From Deltaproteobacteria bacterium (GTDB taxonomy: Bacteria; Desulfobacterota; Dissulfuribacteria; Dissulfuribacterales; UBA3076): a stretch of 7,188 nucleotides of DNA. Position numbers and translations under genes: made by a program. The stretch is taken from positions 1-7,188 of the forward strand of contig JAGGRV010000586.1 of assembly GCA_021159445.1 (NCBI GenBank). The letters run 5' to 3'. How positions within the stretch are numbered: the stretch's first letter is position 1; every line of letters starts with the position of its first letter. Of the stretch, positions 1 through 5,927 are shown one piece after another. The notes beneath the pieces are model-generated. The model was not told the DNA's origin. It worked only from the letters and a program-made list of their open reading frames with translations, and did no database searches.

Positions 1-1
1 G

Positions 2-1006
2 GTAAGGGAAAACGATAGGCAGTCTTTCCTTGAAGCAGGTCGGCTACCAGAAGCGATTACCAAGAACGTAAAACGTGGCAGACATGCAAGATACATCTCT
101 CTATGGCATCCTCCGCTTTCCGAGATTTGGGACTATCTGATGGCCAACCCAAGATTCAAGGATATAGCTGAGCTTCATCAGGGCATTTGGTGGAATACTT
201 CTCTGGAAAATGGGAAAAACAGACTTATATCACCTAATCCAAAGCCTGGATTTAAGAAAGGATTGGATACTATTCGAGGGAAGATAGAGCCATATCATAC
301 CAAGGGTTTTATATATCTAAATATGGATGAACGATATCAGCGTACGACGGCACATTTTTTTTCTTGGGAGAGTCCCAAGGTTATTGCCAATAGCCGAAGA
401 ATTAGTCGCGGGCCTTGGCGGCTTGTTGGTTATCCAGACTCAGACGGCTTGGTATGTACTAAGAGTTTTATTGGGATTTGGCCGAAAGCAGACATGAATG
501 TTGAAGCCCTAACAGCTATTATTAATTCACCAGTAGTGAACGCGGCACTTTACCTTAAAAGCTATGGACGAGACAATTCGATTAAAATATTGGAACAAAT
601 TCCTATCCCTTTCCCCACAAACATGAATAAAAAGGATATATCTCGCCTGGTAGGGTATTATACTAAGCTTAGGTCTGAAATTGGAAGAGAATTATCTGAA
701 AAATCATCCATTCAGAAGTGCATTCAGACCCTTATGGAAATCGACGCTTTGATTTTGAAAGCCTACGATTTGCCTCCAAGACTCGAACGAAAATTACTGG
801 ACTTTTTCCGAGGACACCCACGACCTGTTCCGTTTGATTTTCCTGATTATTATCCTAAGGACTTTAACCCCTACATTCCATTATACAAATATCTCGAAAT
901 GGATTTGAAACAAGCAAGGGCAGGAGAACTTCTAAAAAAAATTACGCCCTTTGATTCCGAAGACATGAATGAATTTTTTAGAGACATTGAGGCAAGACAG
1001 TTCTAG
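2..1006 (+). CDS. N6-adenine DNA methylase (Eco57I/TaqI-like), C-terminal part; 5' end outside window
   Basis: The frame is open from the first bases of the window to TAG at 1004-1006 (334 visible residues), so the ATG at 140 is internal and the catalytic NPPY half is missing from view. What is visible resembles the target-recognition and C-terminal region of large N-6 DNA methylases: RYISLWHPPLSEIWDYL early, IGIWPKADMNVEALTAIINS in the middle (the 'how much of the protein maps to this allele' type segment next to the specificity region), then IPIPFP and a helical tail with EIDALILKAYDLPPRLERK and PVPFDFPDYYPKDF. From memory, this tail is characteristic of solitary methylases with a fused specificity domain that methylate adenine in a short asymmetric site. 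Its stop overlaps the next gene's start (TAGTG), indicating translational coupling. Base composition is AT-rich, like the PIN gene after it. The alternative is a fused methylase-restriction (type IIG) protein, which cannot be decided without the N-terminus. Confidence 0.82.
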   Translation, partial: VRENDRQSFLEAGRLPEAITKNVKRGRHARYISLWHPPLSEIWDYLMANPRFKDIAELHQGIWWNTSLENGKNRLISPNPKPGFKKGLDTIRGKIEPYHTKGFIYLNMDERYQRTTAHFFSWESPKVIANSRRISRGPWRLVGYPDSDGLVCTKSFIGIWPKADMNVEALTAIINSPVVNAALYLKSYGRDNSIKILEQIPIPFPTNMNKKDISRLVGYYTKLRSEIGRELSEKSSIQKCIQTLMEIDALILKAYDLPPRLERKLLDFFRGHPRPVPFDFPDYYPKDFNPYIPLYKYLEMDLKQARAGELLKKITPFDSEDMNEFFRDIEARQF

Positions 1007-1515
1007 TGGACGGATATTTGTTGGATACAAACGCAGTCAGTATCCTTTGGAATAAGCGGCATCCTGAACATGATATGGTCAAAGATTTTTTCGCAGGCTT
1101 CTCTCATTCCCCCGTCTGGCTATCCACTGCAGTCCTGGCAGAAATAGAATATGGGCTGAAGATAACCCCAAAGATGGATATAGATAGTCAGAATCAAGTC
1201 AGGCGCGAAATATCGAACTATCCCCTTATACTTGATATTGATAAGCATACCATTGGCCCTTATTCTGATTTGAGGGCAGAGTTGTTTAAGAAATATTCAC
1301 CAAGAAATCGCCGAGGAAGATTGCGTGTAAAATGGCCGGAAGACCTTATTGAACGAACGAGTGCTAAGGAACTTGGCGTCCAGGAGAATGATATCTGGAT
1401 TGCAGCACAGGCTATTCAATACAATTTGATACTGGTCACCGACGACTACATGCAACGACTTGTAGAGGTATCCGAAAACTTGGACTATCCTCTTCAAATT
1501 GCAATATGGAAATAG
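1006..1515 (+). CDS. PIN-domain (VapC-like) ribonuclease coupled to the methylase
   Basis: A 169-residue PIN-fold protein starting at GTG 1006, which shares its first base with the last base of the upstream TAG. The start is supported by the immediate PIN N-terminus MDGYLLDTN. The acidic catalytic set is visible: D7 in LLDTN, E46 in AEIEYG, D129 in ENDIWIAAQA and D146/D147 in LVTDD. These would bind Mg/Mn and cut RNA or single-stranded nucleic acid. At 169 residues it is longer than a typical VapC of about 130. The extra is a basic stretch near residues 98-110 (SPRNRRGRLRVKW). No VapB-like antitoxin precedes it, because the methylase gene occupies that place. I remember PIN proteins with the motif 'TAKELGIQENDLWIAAQA' next to N-6 methylases in other bacteria, so the pair may be a recurring unit. 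PIN family is clear; toxin versus defence effector is open. A short dyad TAGGGA-TT-TCCCTA (1513-1526) overlaps its stop. Confidence 0.88.
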   Translation: MDGYLLDTNAVSILWNKRHPEHDMVKDFFAGFSHSPVWLSTAVLAEIEYGLKITPKMDIDSQNQVRREISNYPLILDIDKHTIGPYSDLRAELFKKYSPRNRRGRLRVKWPEDLIERTSAKELGVQENDIWIAAQAIQYNLILVTDDYMQRLVEVSENLDYPLQIAIWK

Positions 1516-1658
1516 GGATTTCCCTAGTCCTCCCTCCTATGGAGTAACCAAATGACTAACAAAATCCGTTGGGGACTGGATAACCCCCATCCTTTTTCGC
1601 AGATGAAGACGGAGTTATCTGGGAAGGGAAGTATGATGAGTACGGCAACCGGAGGATC

Positions 1659-2573
1659 GTGGATATTGCCGGGTGCGCCATACCGTTGCAGAAGATCGAG
1701 ACTATTGACGAGCCTGCCTCCCGTGCCTATGTGCAGGGCAATTTGTTTGATCCAGTCAAGGCACATCGGGACGACTTCCGTAACCTTCTGATCTGGGGCG
1801 ACAATAAGCTGGTAATGGCCAGTCTGCTCAAGGAATTCAAGGGCAAGATTGACCTGATTTACATTGATCCGCCTTTTGATGTAGGGGCGGATTTCACAAT
1901 GAATGTTTCCATTGGTGATAAGAAAGAGATTGTCGGAAAAGACCAGTCCGCTTTAGAGATGGTAGCTTACAGGGATATGTGGGGGAAAGGAACGGATTCC
2001 TTTCTTCATATGCTTCACGAAAGACTTACTATTATGTTTGAATTGTTGGGTGATACCGGATGCATCTATGTTCATTGTGACAACACAATGGGGCATTATA
2101 TCAAAATCCTCATGGATGATGTTTTCGGTAAAGAGAGGTTTCTAAATAATGTTGTATGGTCTTATCAAACAAGACATTCCAGTGATAGATTTTGGAACCG
2201 AAAACATGATGACCTTTTGTTATATAGGAAAGGGGATAAATGGGCATTTAATTGGAATGACGAAGATGTCATTCAACCTCTTTCCTCTGTGACGATCGCC
2301 AAATATAAGCATGAGGATGAAAAAAGGAAATATAGACTTTGTGGTCGTTTTCTTAAAGATAGCCCTATAAAAGGGGCAAAAGATGTTGATCCAAAATGGG
2401 AGAAAACACACCCAGAACTTGTAGTACGGGACTATTTGAGGCCAGGAATACCTCCAAACGACTCATTCTTCTTACCCATGGAAAATCAATCTTCATCAGA
2501 CCGTACTGACTATGCTACACAGAAGCCAACAGCTCTTTTAAAGAAATTGCCTCATCCAATGAGGGCGACTTGA
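1659..2573 (+). CDS. Mod-like methyltransferase, N-terminal fragment (catalytic motif and target-recognition region)
   Basis: This is the longest uninterrupted reading of the front half, usable from GTG 1659, which has GGAGG at 1651-1655 only 3 nt upstream. That restart would drop the first 36 residues of the family's N-terminus. Local residues 40-80 carry FRNLLIWGDNKLVMASLLKEF and LIYIDPPFDVGADF: the catalytic tetrad DPPF (motif IV, typical of N6-adenine or N4-cytosine amino-methylases) sits at local 70-73. LHMLHERLTIMFELLGDTGCIYVHCD (local 116-141) matches the following conserved core. Local residues from about 145 to 285 (2100-2510) are the variable target-recognition region, markedly AT-rich. 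TDYATQKPTALLK (local 283-295) is the conserved lead-in to the SAM-binding motif. The frame then runs off into an unrelated tail and stops at TGA 2571-2573. On its own this piece lacks the SAM-binding motif. Confidence 0.75.
   Translation: MDIAGCAIPLQKIETIDEPASRAYVQGNLFDPVKAHRDDFRNLLIWGDNKLVMASLLKEFKGKIDLIYIDPPFDVGADFTMNVSIGDKKEIVGKDQSALEMVAYRDMWGKGTDSFLHMLHERLTIMFELLGDTGCIYVHCDNTMGHYIKILMDDVFGKERFLNNVVWSYQTRHSSDRFWNRKHDDLLLYRKGDKWAFNWNDEDVIQPLSSVTIAKYKHEDEKRKYRLCGRFLKDSPIKGAKDVDPKWEKTHPELVVRDYLRPGIPPNDSFFLPMENQSSSDRTDYATQKPTALLKKLPHPMRAT
2537..2564 (+). other. Frame junction: T TTA AAG heptamer followed by a hairpin
   Basis: In the incoming frame the codons read CTT TTA AAG, so positions 2537-2543 form X XXY YYZ (T TTA AAG), a canonical -1 slippery heptamer. 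After a 6-nt spacer, CCTCAT (2550-2555) pairs perfectly with ATGAGG (2559-2564) around a CCA loop. A -1 slip here yields ALLK-EIASSNEGDLIADFF and the complete SAM-binding half. Against deliberate recoding: the remembered family pattern is LLxRIIxxSSNxGD, so the slipped product is two residues short. That fits a 7-nt deletion better, and the hairpin codes for conserved residues and may be incidental. Confidence 0.45.
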
Positions 2574-3502
2574 TCGCTGACTTTTTCTGCGGTTCCGGCA
2601 CCACCGGCGCGGTTGCCGAGAAACTTGGGCGCCGCTGGATCATGGCGGACCTTGGCCGATTTGCCATCCATACGAGCCGAAAGCGGTTGATCGGAATTCA
2701 GCGGGGACTGCATAATGCCAACAAGCCCTATCGCTCCTTTGATGTCTACAACCTCGGCCGCTATGAACGCCAATGGTGGCAAAAAGACCGGCTGAAAGGC
2801 GCGGACGAGGAACACCGGCGGGTGGTGATGGAATTTTACCGGGCCGAGCCGCTGCCCAATGCGACGGGGTTGCTTCATGGGCGAAAGGGACAAGCCTTTG
2901 TGCATGTGGATGGAATTGACAGCATTTTCACCCGCGACGAGGTGCGGGCCGTGGTCAAGGCGGCGCGGGAGGCCGGGGCCAGTGAGGTTCATTGCCTTGC
3001 GTGGGAGTTTGAGATGGATTTGCGGCTCATCTGCCTTGAGCTGGAAGCAGCCGAAGGCGTCAAAATAAAGCTTATCCCTATCCCTCGTGAAATCATGGAA
3101 AAAAACAGAACCAGCCCCCCGCCGTTCCTGGAAGTGGCGGTGCTGGAGGCCGAGCCGGTCTATCGTAATAAAAAAGGCCAGAGGACGGCTGATATCAAGC
3201 TCACCAAGTTTCTGCCGAGTTTGGCCGAGGTGCCGAGCAAGGAATTGGAGGTGCTCAAGGAACGGGCCATTAAGAGCGGTTTTGATTTTATTGATTTCTG
3301 GGCTGTGGACTTTGGTTGGCTGGAGGGCAAGCCCTTTGAGCACCACTGGCAGGATTATCGCACAAGAAAGGACCGGTCATTAAAGACGGTCAGCGATTTC
3401 GGGTATGACAAATATCCGACAAGCGGCAGGTATACCGCCTGCGTCAAGGTGATCGACGTCTTCGGCTGCGACACCAGCATCACGGTGGAAGTCGTTATAT
3501 AG
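2570..3502 (+). CDS. Mod-like methyltransferase, C-terminal fragment (SAM-binding half)
   Basis: This frame carries the rest of the methyltransferase: IADFFCGSGTTGAVAEKLGR (motif I, SAM-binding FxGxG) at once, then WIMADLGRFAIHTSRKRL (motifs II/III), and a 230-residue C-terminal region ending in SGRYTACVKVIDVFGCDTS, which I recognise from memory as the usual end of this methylase family. A TTG at 2570-2572 could start it: it overlaps the preceding TGA as TTGA and has GAGGG at 2561-2565, 4 nt upstream. The conserved residues just before it (EIASSNEGD, from 2543) also lie in this frame, so the natural protein began upstream and the TTG is at most a secondary start. GC content is about 59% over 2581-2820, against about 37% in 2161-2400. 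A long open frame on the opposite strand here is a GC-rich shadow. Confidence 0.75.
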   Translation: MIADFFCGSGTTGAVAEKLGRRWIMADLGRFAIHTSRKRLIGIQRGLHNANKPYRSFDVYNLGRYERQWWQKDRLKGADEEHRRVVMEFYRAEPLPNATGLLHGRKGQAFVHVDGIDSIFTRDEVRAVVKAAREAGASEVHCLAWEFEMDLRLICLELEAAEGVKIKLIPIPREIMEKNRTSPPPFLEVAVLEAEPVYRNKKGQRTADIKLTKFLPSLAEVPSKELEVLKERAIKSGFDFIDFWAVDFGWLEGKPFEHHWQDYRTRKDRSLKTVSDFGYDKYPTSGRYTACVKVIDVFGCDTSITVEVVI

Positions 3503-3517
3503 CTCTGGCATATGGAA

Positions 3518-3551
3518 TTGGGTATTTCAGTGCTAATTCCGATAATATCGG
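3518..3551 (+). promoter_or_regulatory. Candidate sigma70-type promoter with -10 inside a 13-bp palindrome
   Basis: TTGGGT (3518-3523) and GATAAT (3541-3546) are separated by exactly 17 bp. The -10 matches TATAAT in 5 of 6 positions, the -35 in only 3 of 6. The -10 lies within CCGATA-A-TATCGG (3539-3551), a perfect 6-bp inverted repeat around one base. Transcription would begin near 3553, about 18 nt before the ATG at 3571, which leaves GGGA (3561-3564) as ribosome-binding site. A dyad over the -10 is the layout of an autoregulatory operator, and the next gene encodes a predicted DNA-binding protein. Alternatively it is a short hairpin ending the upstream transcript, but no T-tract follows it. 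Confidence 0.4.
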
Positions 3552-3570
3552 GCTTTCCTTGGGAACCAAA

Positions 3571-4755
3571 ATGAATACAGAAGAATTAAAGGCGTTTTTA
3601 GAAAATCTGTGTTTGATGCCTTCAGAAACCGAGTGGGTTGAGTTCAAGAAAGCAAAGAACAATATCCATTTTGACGACCTAGGGAAATATTTCTCGGCAC
3701 TCAGCAACGAAGCCAATCTGAAAAGACTGGATTCCGGATGGCTCGTTCTAGGCATCACGGACAAACCACCCAGAAAAACCGTCGGCACAAGATACCGGCT
3801 AGGTCGGCCCTCGCTCGACAAACTCAAGAAAGGAATCGCTGATCACACAACCGACCGCCTGAGTTTTGAAGAGATTCACGAACTCCATCTACCTGAGGGA
3901 CGTGTTCTTATGTTTCAGATCCCTCCAGCGTTACGTGGGGTTCCCACGTCGTGGAAAGGGCATTACTATGGGAGAGAAGGCGAATCTCTGGCCCCTCTCA
4001 GTTTGAGCAAAATAGAACAGATTCGTAGACAGGCCCTCCGGGAAGACTGGTCCGTCCAGGTCTGCAAAGGGGCAACAATTAATGACCTGGATCCGGAGGC
4101 AATCTTAAAGGCACGTGATGAGTATAAGGTAAAATATCCTCAAAAGATTGAGGAGGTAGAAAAATGGGATGACATCCGGTTTCTCAATAAGTGTAAACTC
4201 ACCATCCACGGGAGAATCACTAACGCTTCAATTATTCTTCTCGGCAAACCTGAATCCGCAGCATTGCTGAGTCCGGCAGTGGCGAGGATCTCTTGGTTTT
4301 TAAAGGATGAAAACAACAGAGAAAAAGACTATGAGCACTTTGATCCGCCATTCCTGCTGAATGTGGATCGCGTCTTTAGCAAAGTGCGTGATTTGAAATA
4401 TCGCCACATGCCAAGCGGCACCCTTTTTCCTATGGAAACCACCCAATATGATCATTGGGTCATTCGAGAAGCCCTTCACAATTGTATTGCTCATCAGGAT
4501 TACCATTTACATGGGCGCATAAACCTTGTTGAAACCCCTTATATGTTGATTTTAACGAACATGGGCAGCTTTTTACCGGGGAGCGTTGAAACCGTTATCC
4601 AACAAGATGCACCACCTGAGGTATATCGAAATCCATTCCTGGCATCCGCCATGGTTAGTTTAAATATGATCGACACACAGGGTGGGGGCATAAAGAAGAT
4701 GTTTGAGACCCAGATGGGCAGATATTTTCCTTTGCCGGACTATGATTTGAGTTAA
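3571..4755 (+). CDS. AlbA_2 domain plus HATPase_c_4-like domain fragment (394 residues)
   Basis: Residues about 15-130 form the AlbA_2 (Schlafen-type) domain: ETEWVEFKKAKNN with the conserved ExxEFK-like core, LGKYFSALSNEANL, GWLVLGITD, and later GHYYGREGESLAPLSL. This domain is known from predicted nucleic-acid-binding regulators. The middle (about 155-290) is helical with no motif I can name. Residues about 295-380 form a GHKL-type ATPase-like segment: REALHNCIAHQDY (299-311, equivalent to the N-box REALxNAxxHRDY), TNMGSFLPG, and RNPFLASAM...TQGGGIKKMF (354-378). The usual arginine of HRDY is glutamine here. The premature TAA removes the C-terminal winged helix. This piece holds both recognisable domains and could conceivably still be made as a stable truncated protein. 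Confidence 0.8.
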   Translation: MNTEELKAFLENLCLMPSETEWVEFKKAKNNIHFDDLGKYFSALSNEANLKRLDSGWLVLGITDKPPRKTVGTRYRLGRPSLDKLKKGIADHTTDRLSFEEIHELHLPEGRVLMFQIPPALRGVPTSWKGHYYGREGESLAPLSLSKIEQIRRQALREDWSVQVCKGATINDLDPEAILKARDEYKVKYPQKIEEVEKWDDIRFLNKCKLTIHGRITNASIILLGKPESAALLSPAVARISWFLKDENNREKDYEHFDPPFLLNVDRVFSKVRDLKYRHMPSGTLFPMETTQYDHWVIREALHNCIAHQDYHLHGRINLVETPYMLILTNMGSFLPGSVETVIQQDAPPEVYRNPFLASAMVSLNMIDTQGGGIKKMFETQMGRYFPLPDYDLS

Positions 4756-5247
4756 CCCGACAGGGTTGCGGTCAAAATTCGAGGGGAAATCCTTGATGAA
4801 AGATACACCCGTCTTTTGATAGAGAGGACCGATCTTGACCTGTGGATGGTAATTCTTTTGGATAAGGTCCAGAAGGGTTTTCATATCTCTCATGAGGAAC
4901 ATAAGTCCCTTAAAAAATACAAGCTTGTTGAAGGACGGTACCCTAACCTTTTTATATCATCACGGCTTGCTTCAGCTACAGGGGAAGAAGTGCTGCATAT
5001 TCGATATAAGGGTCTCGATAAGAAATACTATAAGGATTTTATCTTGGCCTTAATTCGGGAACATGGTCCCATCAGCAGGAAAAAAATCAACGAACTTTTG
5101 CTGGATAAATTACCGGAAATTCTTACGGAAAAACAGAAAAAGACTAAGATTCATAACCTCCTTTCTGAACTCAGCAGACGTGAAGGAAAGATTGTAAACC
5201 TGGGATCGAGGAAGTATCCAAGCTGGATTATGAGAAAAAATAAATAA
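4756..5247 (+). pseudogene. C-terminal winged-helix fragment of the AlbA_2 regulator, after the internal stop
   Basis: Same frame as the preceding fragment, 163 residues to the TAA at 5245. The start PDRVAVKIRGEILDERYTRLL links the ATPase-like domain to the tail. The end, about residues 494-555 of the full protein (FILALIREHGPISRKKINEL to SRKYPSWIM), is a winged-helix-like module, with GPISRKKINELLLDKLP as the probable recognition region and EKQKKTKIHNLLSELSRREG as the following helix. This matches the C-terminus I remember from full-length family members. The first usable restarts are TTG 4816 and ATG 4846, neither with a convincing ribosome-binding site, so independent translation looks unlikely. 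Preservation of the frame with no further lesion suggests the nonsense change is recent. Confidence 0.65.
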
Positions 5248-5250
5248 TAA

Positions 5251-5270
5251 AAAAACTATAAAAAACTATA
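5251..5270 (+). repeat. Exact tandem duplication of a 10-mer (AAAAACTATA x2)
   Basis: AAAAACTATA at 5251-5260 is repeated exactly at 5261-5270, and a third partial unit AAAA follows. It lies 3 nt after the stop of the AlbA_2 regulator gene. Two units are too few to call a functional iteron. The likely origin is polymerase slippage in an A-rich spacer. Confidence 0.7.
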
Positions 5271-5483
5271 AAAACCCTGGCGGTAAAAACAATAATGTAA
5301 ATGTTATCAAAGGGTTGGCCTTTTGTTAATTCCTGTCTGTTCATAGGACAAAGCAAAAAGAATATCCATCATAGAGGCTTCCCGGAGTGAAGTGTTGAAC
5401 CCGCAAAATAGAATGTGAAAATAGGAGACAATCCAGAAGATTATTTTTTTATATGGATTAGTTGGCTTTAATTTTCTTGACGT

Positions 5484-5514
5484 TTGAAAAGTAATGAGGG
5501 TGTTGCGCTATAGA
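5484..5514 (+). promoter_or_regulatory. Weak promoter candidate before the small Cys protein
   Basis: TTGAAA (5484-5489) and TATAGA (5509-5514) are separated by 19 bp, longer than the preferred 17. A better -35, TTGACG (5477-5482), is 26 bp away and cannot pair with this -10. Transcription would start near 5521, leaving GGA/AAGAAG as a short leader before ATG 5537. This is the only plausible promoter in the spacer. Confidence 0.25.
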
Positions 5515-5536
5515 TTACAAAATGGAATAAGAAGAA

Positions 5537-5848
5537 ATGTGGATAATTGACATCAGACACTGGCTTAATGAACAGAAGGACGGACCGGCTGTGCCTCAAC
5601 TGAAGTTAAAAGTAAGAAAACTGGCGGAGGTCATAACCTATGCAACGTTATGTGACCGTGGTCTGGCCGCTGGAAAAGCGCCGAGATGCTGGCGGCGGCC
5701 GAAAAGAAAATCCTATAAAGGCATTTTACAGATTCAATTTGAGATAGATGGCCGGATACACTGGTTCTGCCCCGAGTGTGCTGATGAAGGACTTGTCGAC
5801 GGTTGGCAGGGATTGATATGGGACATGAGTGACGGGATGATTCATTGA
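5537..5848 (+). CDS. Small conserved-type hypothetical protein with CPxC pair (103 residues)
   Basis: ATG 5537 to TGA 5846-5848. I recognise the general sequence type from memory (MWIIDIRHWLNE..GPAVPQL at the start, CWRRPKRK in the middle, IHWFCPEC..EG and W.GLIWDM at the end) as a small uncharacterised protein found in many environmental bacteria. I know no function for it. Visible are C51 in a basic CWRRPKRK stretch and a C78-P-E-C81 pair. Together with C39 or C51 these could form a small zinc-binding site, but one ligand pair is incomplete. There is no signal peptide or membrane segment. Its last codons overlap the hsdM-like tail that follows in another frame, so its own C-terminal residues (SDGMIH) may be a junction product rather than the native end. 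The aromatic- and basic-rich make-up would suit nucleic-acid binding, which is inference only. Confidence 0.7.
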   Translation: MWIIDIRHWLNEQKDGPAVPQLKLKVRKLAEVITYATLCDRGLAAGKAPRCWRRPKRKSYKGILQIQFEIDGRIHWFCPECADEGLVDGWQGLIWDMSDGMIH

Positions 5849-5927
5849 GTATCTCACAAACATTGCCAATATTCTGGCCCTGAAACAGGAGACCGAAGGG
5901 ATGATCCAGGAGTTCTTGGAGGGATGA
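5841..5927 (+). pseudogene. Short 3' remnant resembling the tail of a type I methylase (hsdM-like)
   Basis: After a stop at 5838-5840 this frame encodes 28 residues, containing EYLTNIANILALKQETEGM and ending IQEFLEG before TGA 5925-5927. That stop overlaps the next ATG as ATGA. The amphipathic coiled tail of this form, ending at a 4-bp overlap with a RhuM gene, is what I expect at the 3' end of an hsdM gene in operons of the hsdM-rhuM-hsdS-hsdR type. There is no start codon or methylase motif, so only the tail survives. The identification rests on context plus a short, low-information sequence and is tentative. Confidence 0.42.

Larger units (their letters stand above)
1552..3502 (+). pseudogene. 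beta-class (type III Mod-like) DNA adenine methyltransferase, broken by two frameshifts
   Basis: The gene starts at ATG 1552, preceded by GGAG at 1541-1544 (7-nt spacing), and ends at TAG 3500-3502. Joining three frames gives about 650 residues in beta-class order: catalytic DPPF first (about residues 106-109), target-recognition region next, then TQKP and the SAM-binding FCGSGTT (about 346-352). Frame 1 covers 1552-1617 (MTNKIRWGLDNPHPFSQMKTEL). The protein then continues in frame 3 from 1617 (IWEGKYDEYGNRR), one base short, and in frame 2 from 2543. The first break has no slippery sequence and reads as a plain one-base loss. The second lies near 2541-2549. Known family role: N6-methylation of adenine in an asymmetric site, usually with a Res helicase-nuclease partner, none of which is in this window. 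Either the gene is decaying, or the reads carry indel errors. Fragment entries below give the domains. Confidence 0.8.
3571..5247 (+). pseudogene. AlbA_2 / RecG-like ATPase-fold regulator gene with internal TAA
   Basis: One reading frame runs from ATG 3571 to TAA 5245-5247 (558 codons before the stop), interrupted only by TAA at 4753-4755 (codon 395). ATG 3571 is preferred over TTG 3559 because GGGA lies 6 nt upstream and MNTEELKAFLENL is the family-like start. The frame after the stop continues the protein directly: YDLS-stop-PDRVAVKIRGEILDERYTRLL, which aligns with the remembered family sequence without a gap. The lesion is therefore one base change (for example AAA, GAA or CAA to TAA), not an indel. 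The other genes end normally at TAA, TAG and TGA, so codon reassignment is unlikely. Proteins of this type often sit beside type III-like methylases and are annotated as transcriptional regulators or ATP-binding proteins. The partner function in those loci is not established. Confidence 0.78.
5248..5536 (+). other. AT-rich intergenic region without a recognisable gene
   Basis: No coding frame here resembles a protein I know. It begins with a poly-A-rich tract containing an exact tandem repeat (5251-5270). A weak hairpin AAAGG-GTTGG-CCTTT (5309-5323) is followed by TGTTAATT and could be a poor terminator for the upstream gene. A weak promoter candidate lies at 5484-5514. The rest (5330-5470) shows nothing I can assign. 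It may be the degraded remnant of whatever once linked the two blocks of the island. Confidence 0.5.

Noticed and set aside
1006..1515. Classical VapBC toxin-antitoxin operon
   Set aside because: No small antitoxin gene precedes or follows the PIN gene; the space upstream is filled by the methylase with a 1-bp overlap.
1513..1526. Palindrome TAGGGA-TT-TCCCTA as a terminator after the PIN gene
   Set aside because: The stem is short with an almost absent loop, overlaps the stop codon and has no T-tract.
2552..3346. 264-codon open frame on the - strand opposite the SAM-binding half
   Set aside because: It lies antisense to a strongly conserved methyltransferase domain in a GC-rich stretch, and its text (basic, His/Pro/Leu-rich) resembles no family.
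4753..4755. Recoding of TAA as an amino acid
   Set aside because: TAA ends the same gene at 5245 and the hsdR-like tail at 6289, and the known selenocysteine and pyrrolysine codons are TGA and TAG.
5477..5514. Strong sigma70 promoter using TTGACG
   Set aside because: The only good -10 (TATAGA at 5509) is 26 bp away, well outside the workable spacing.
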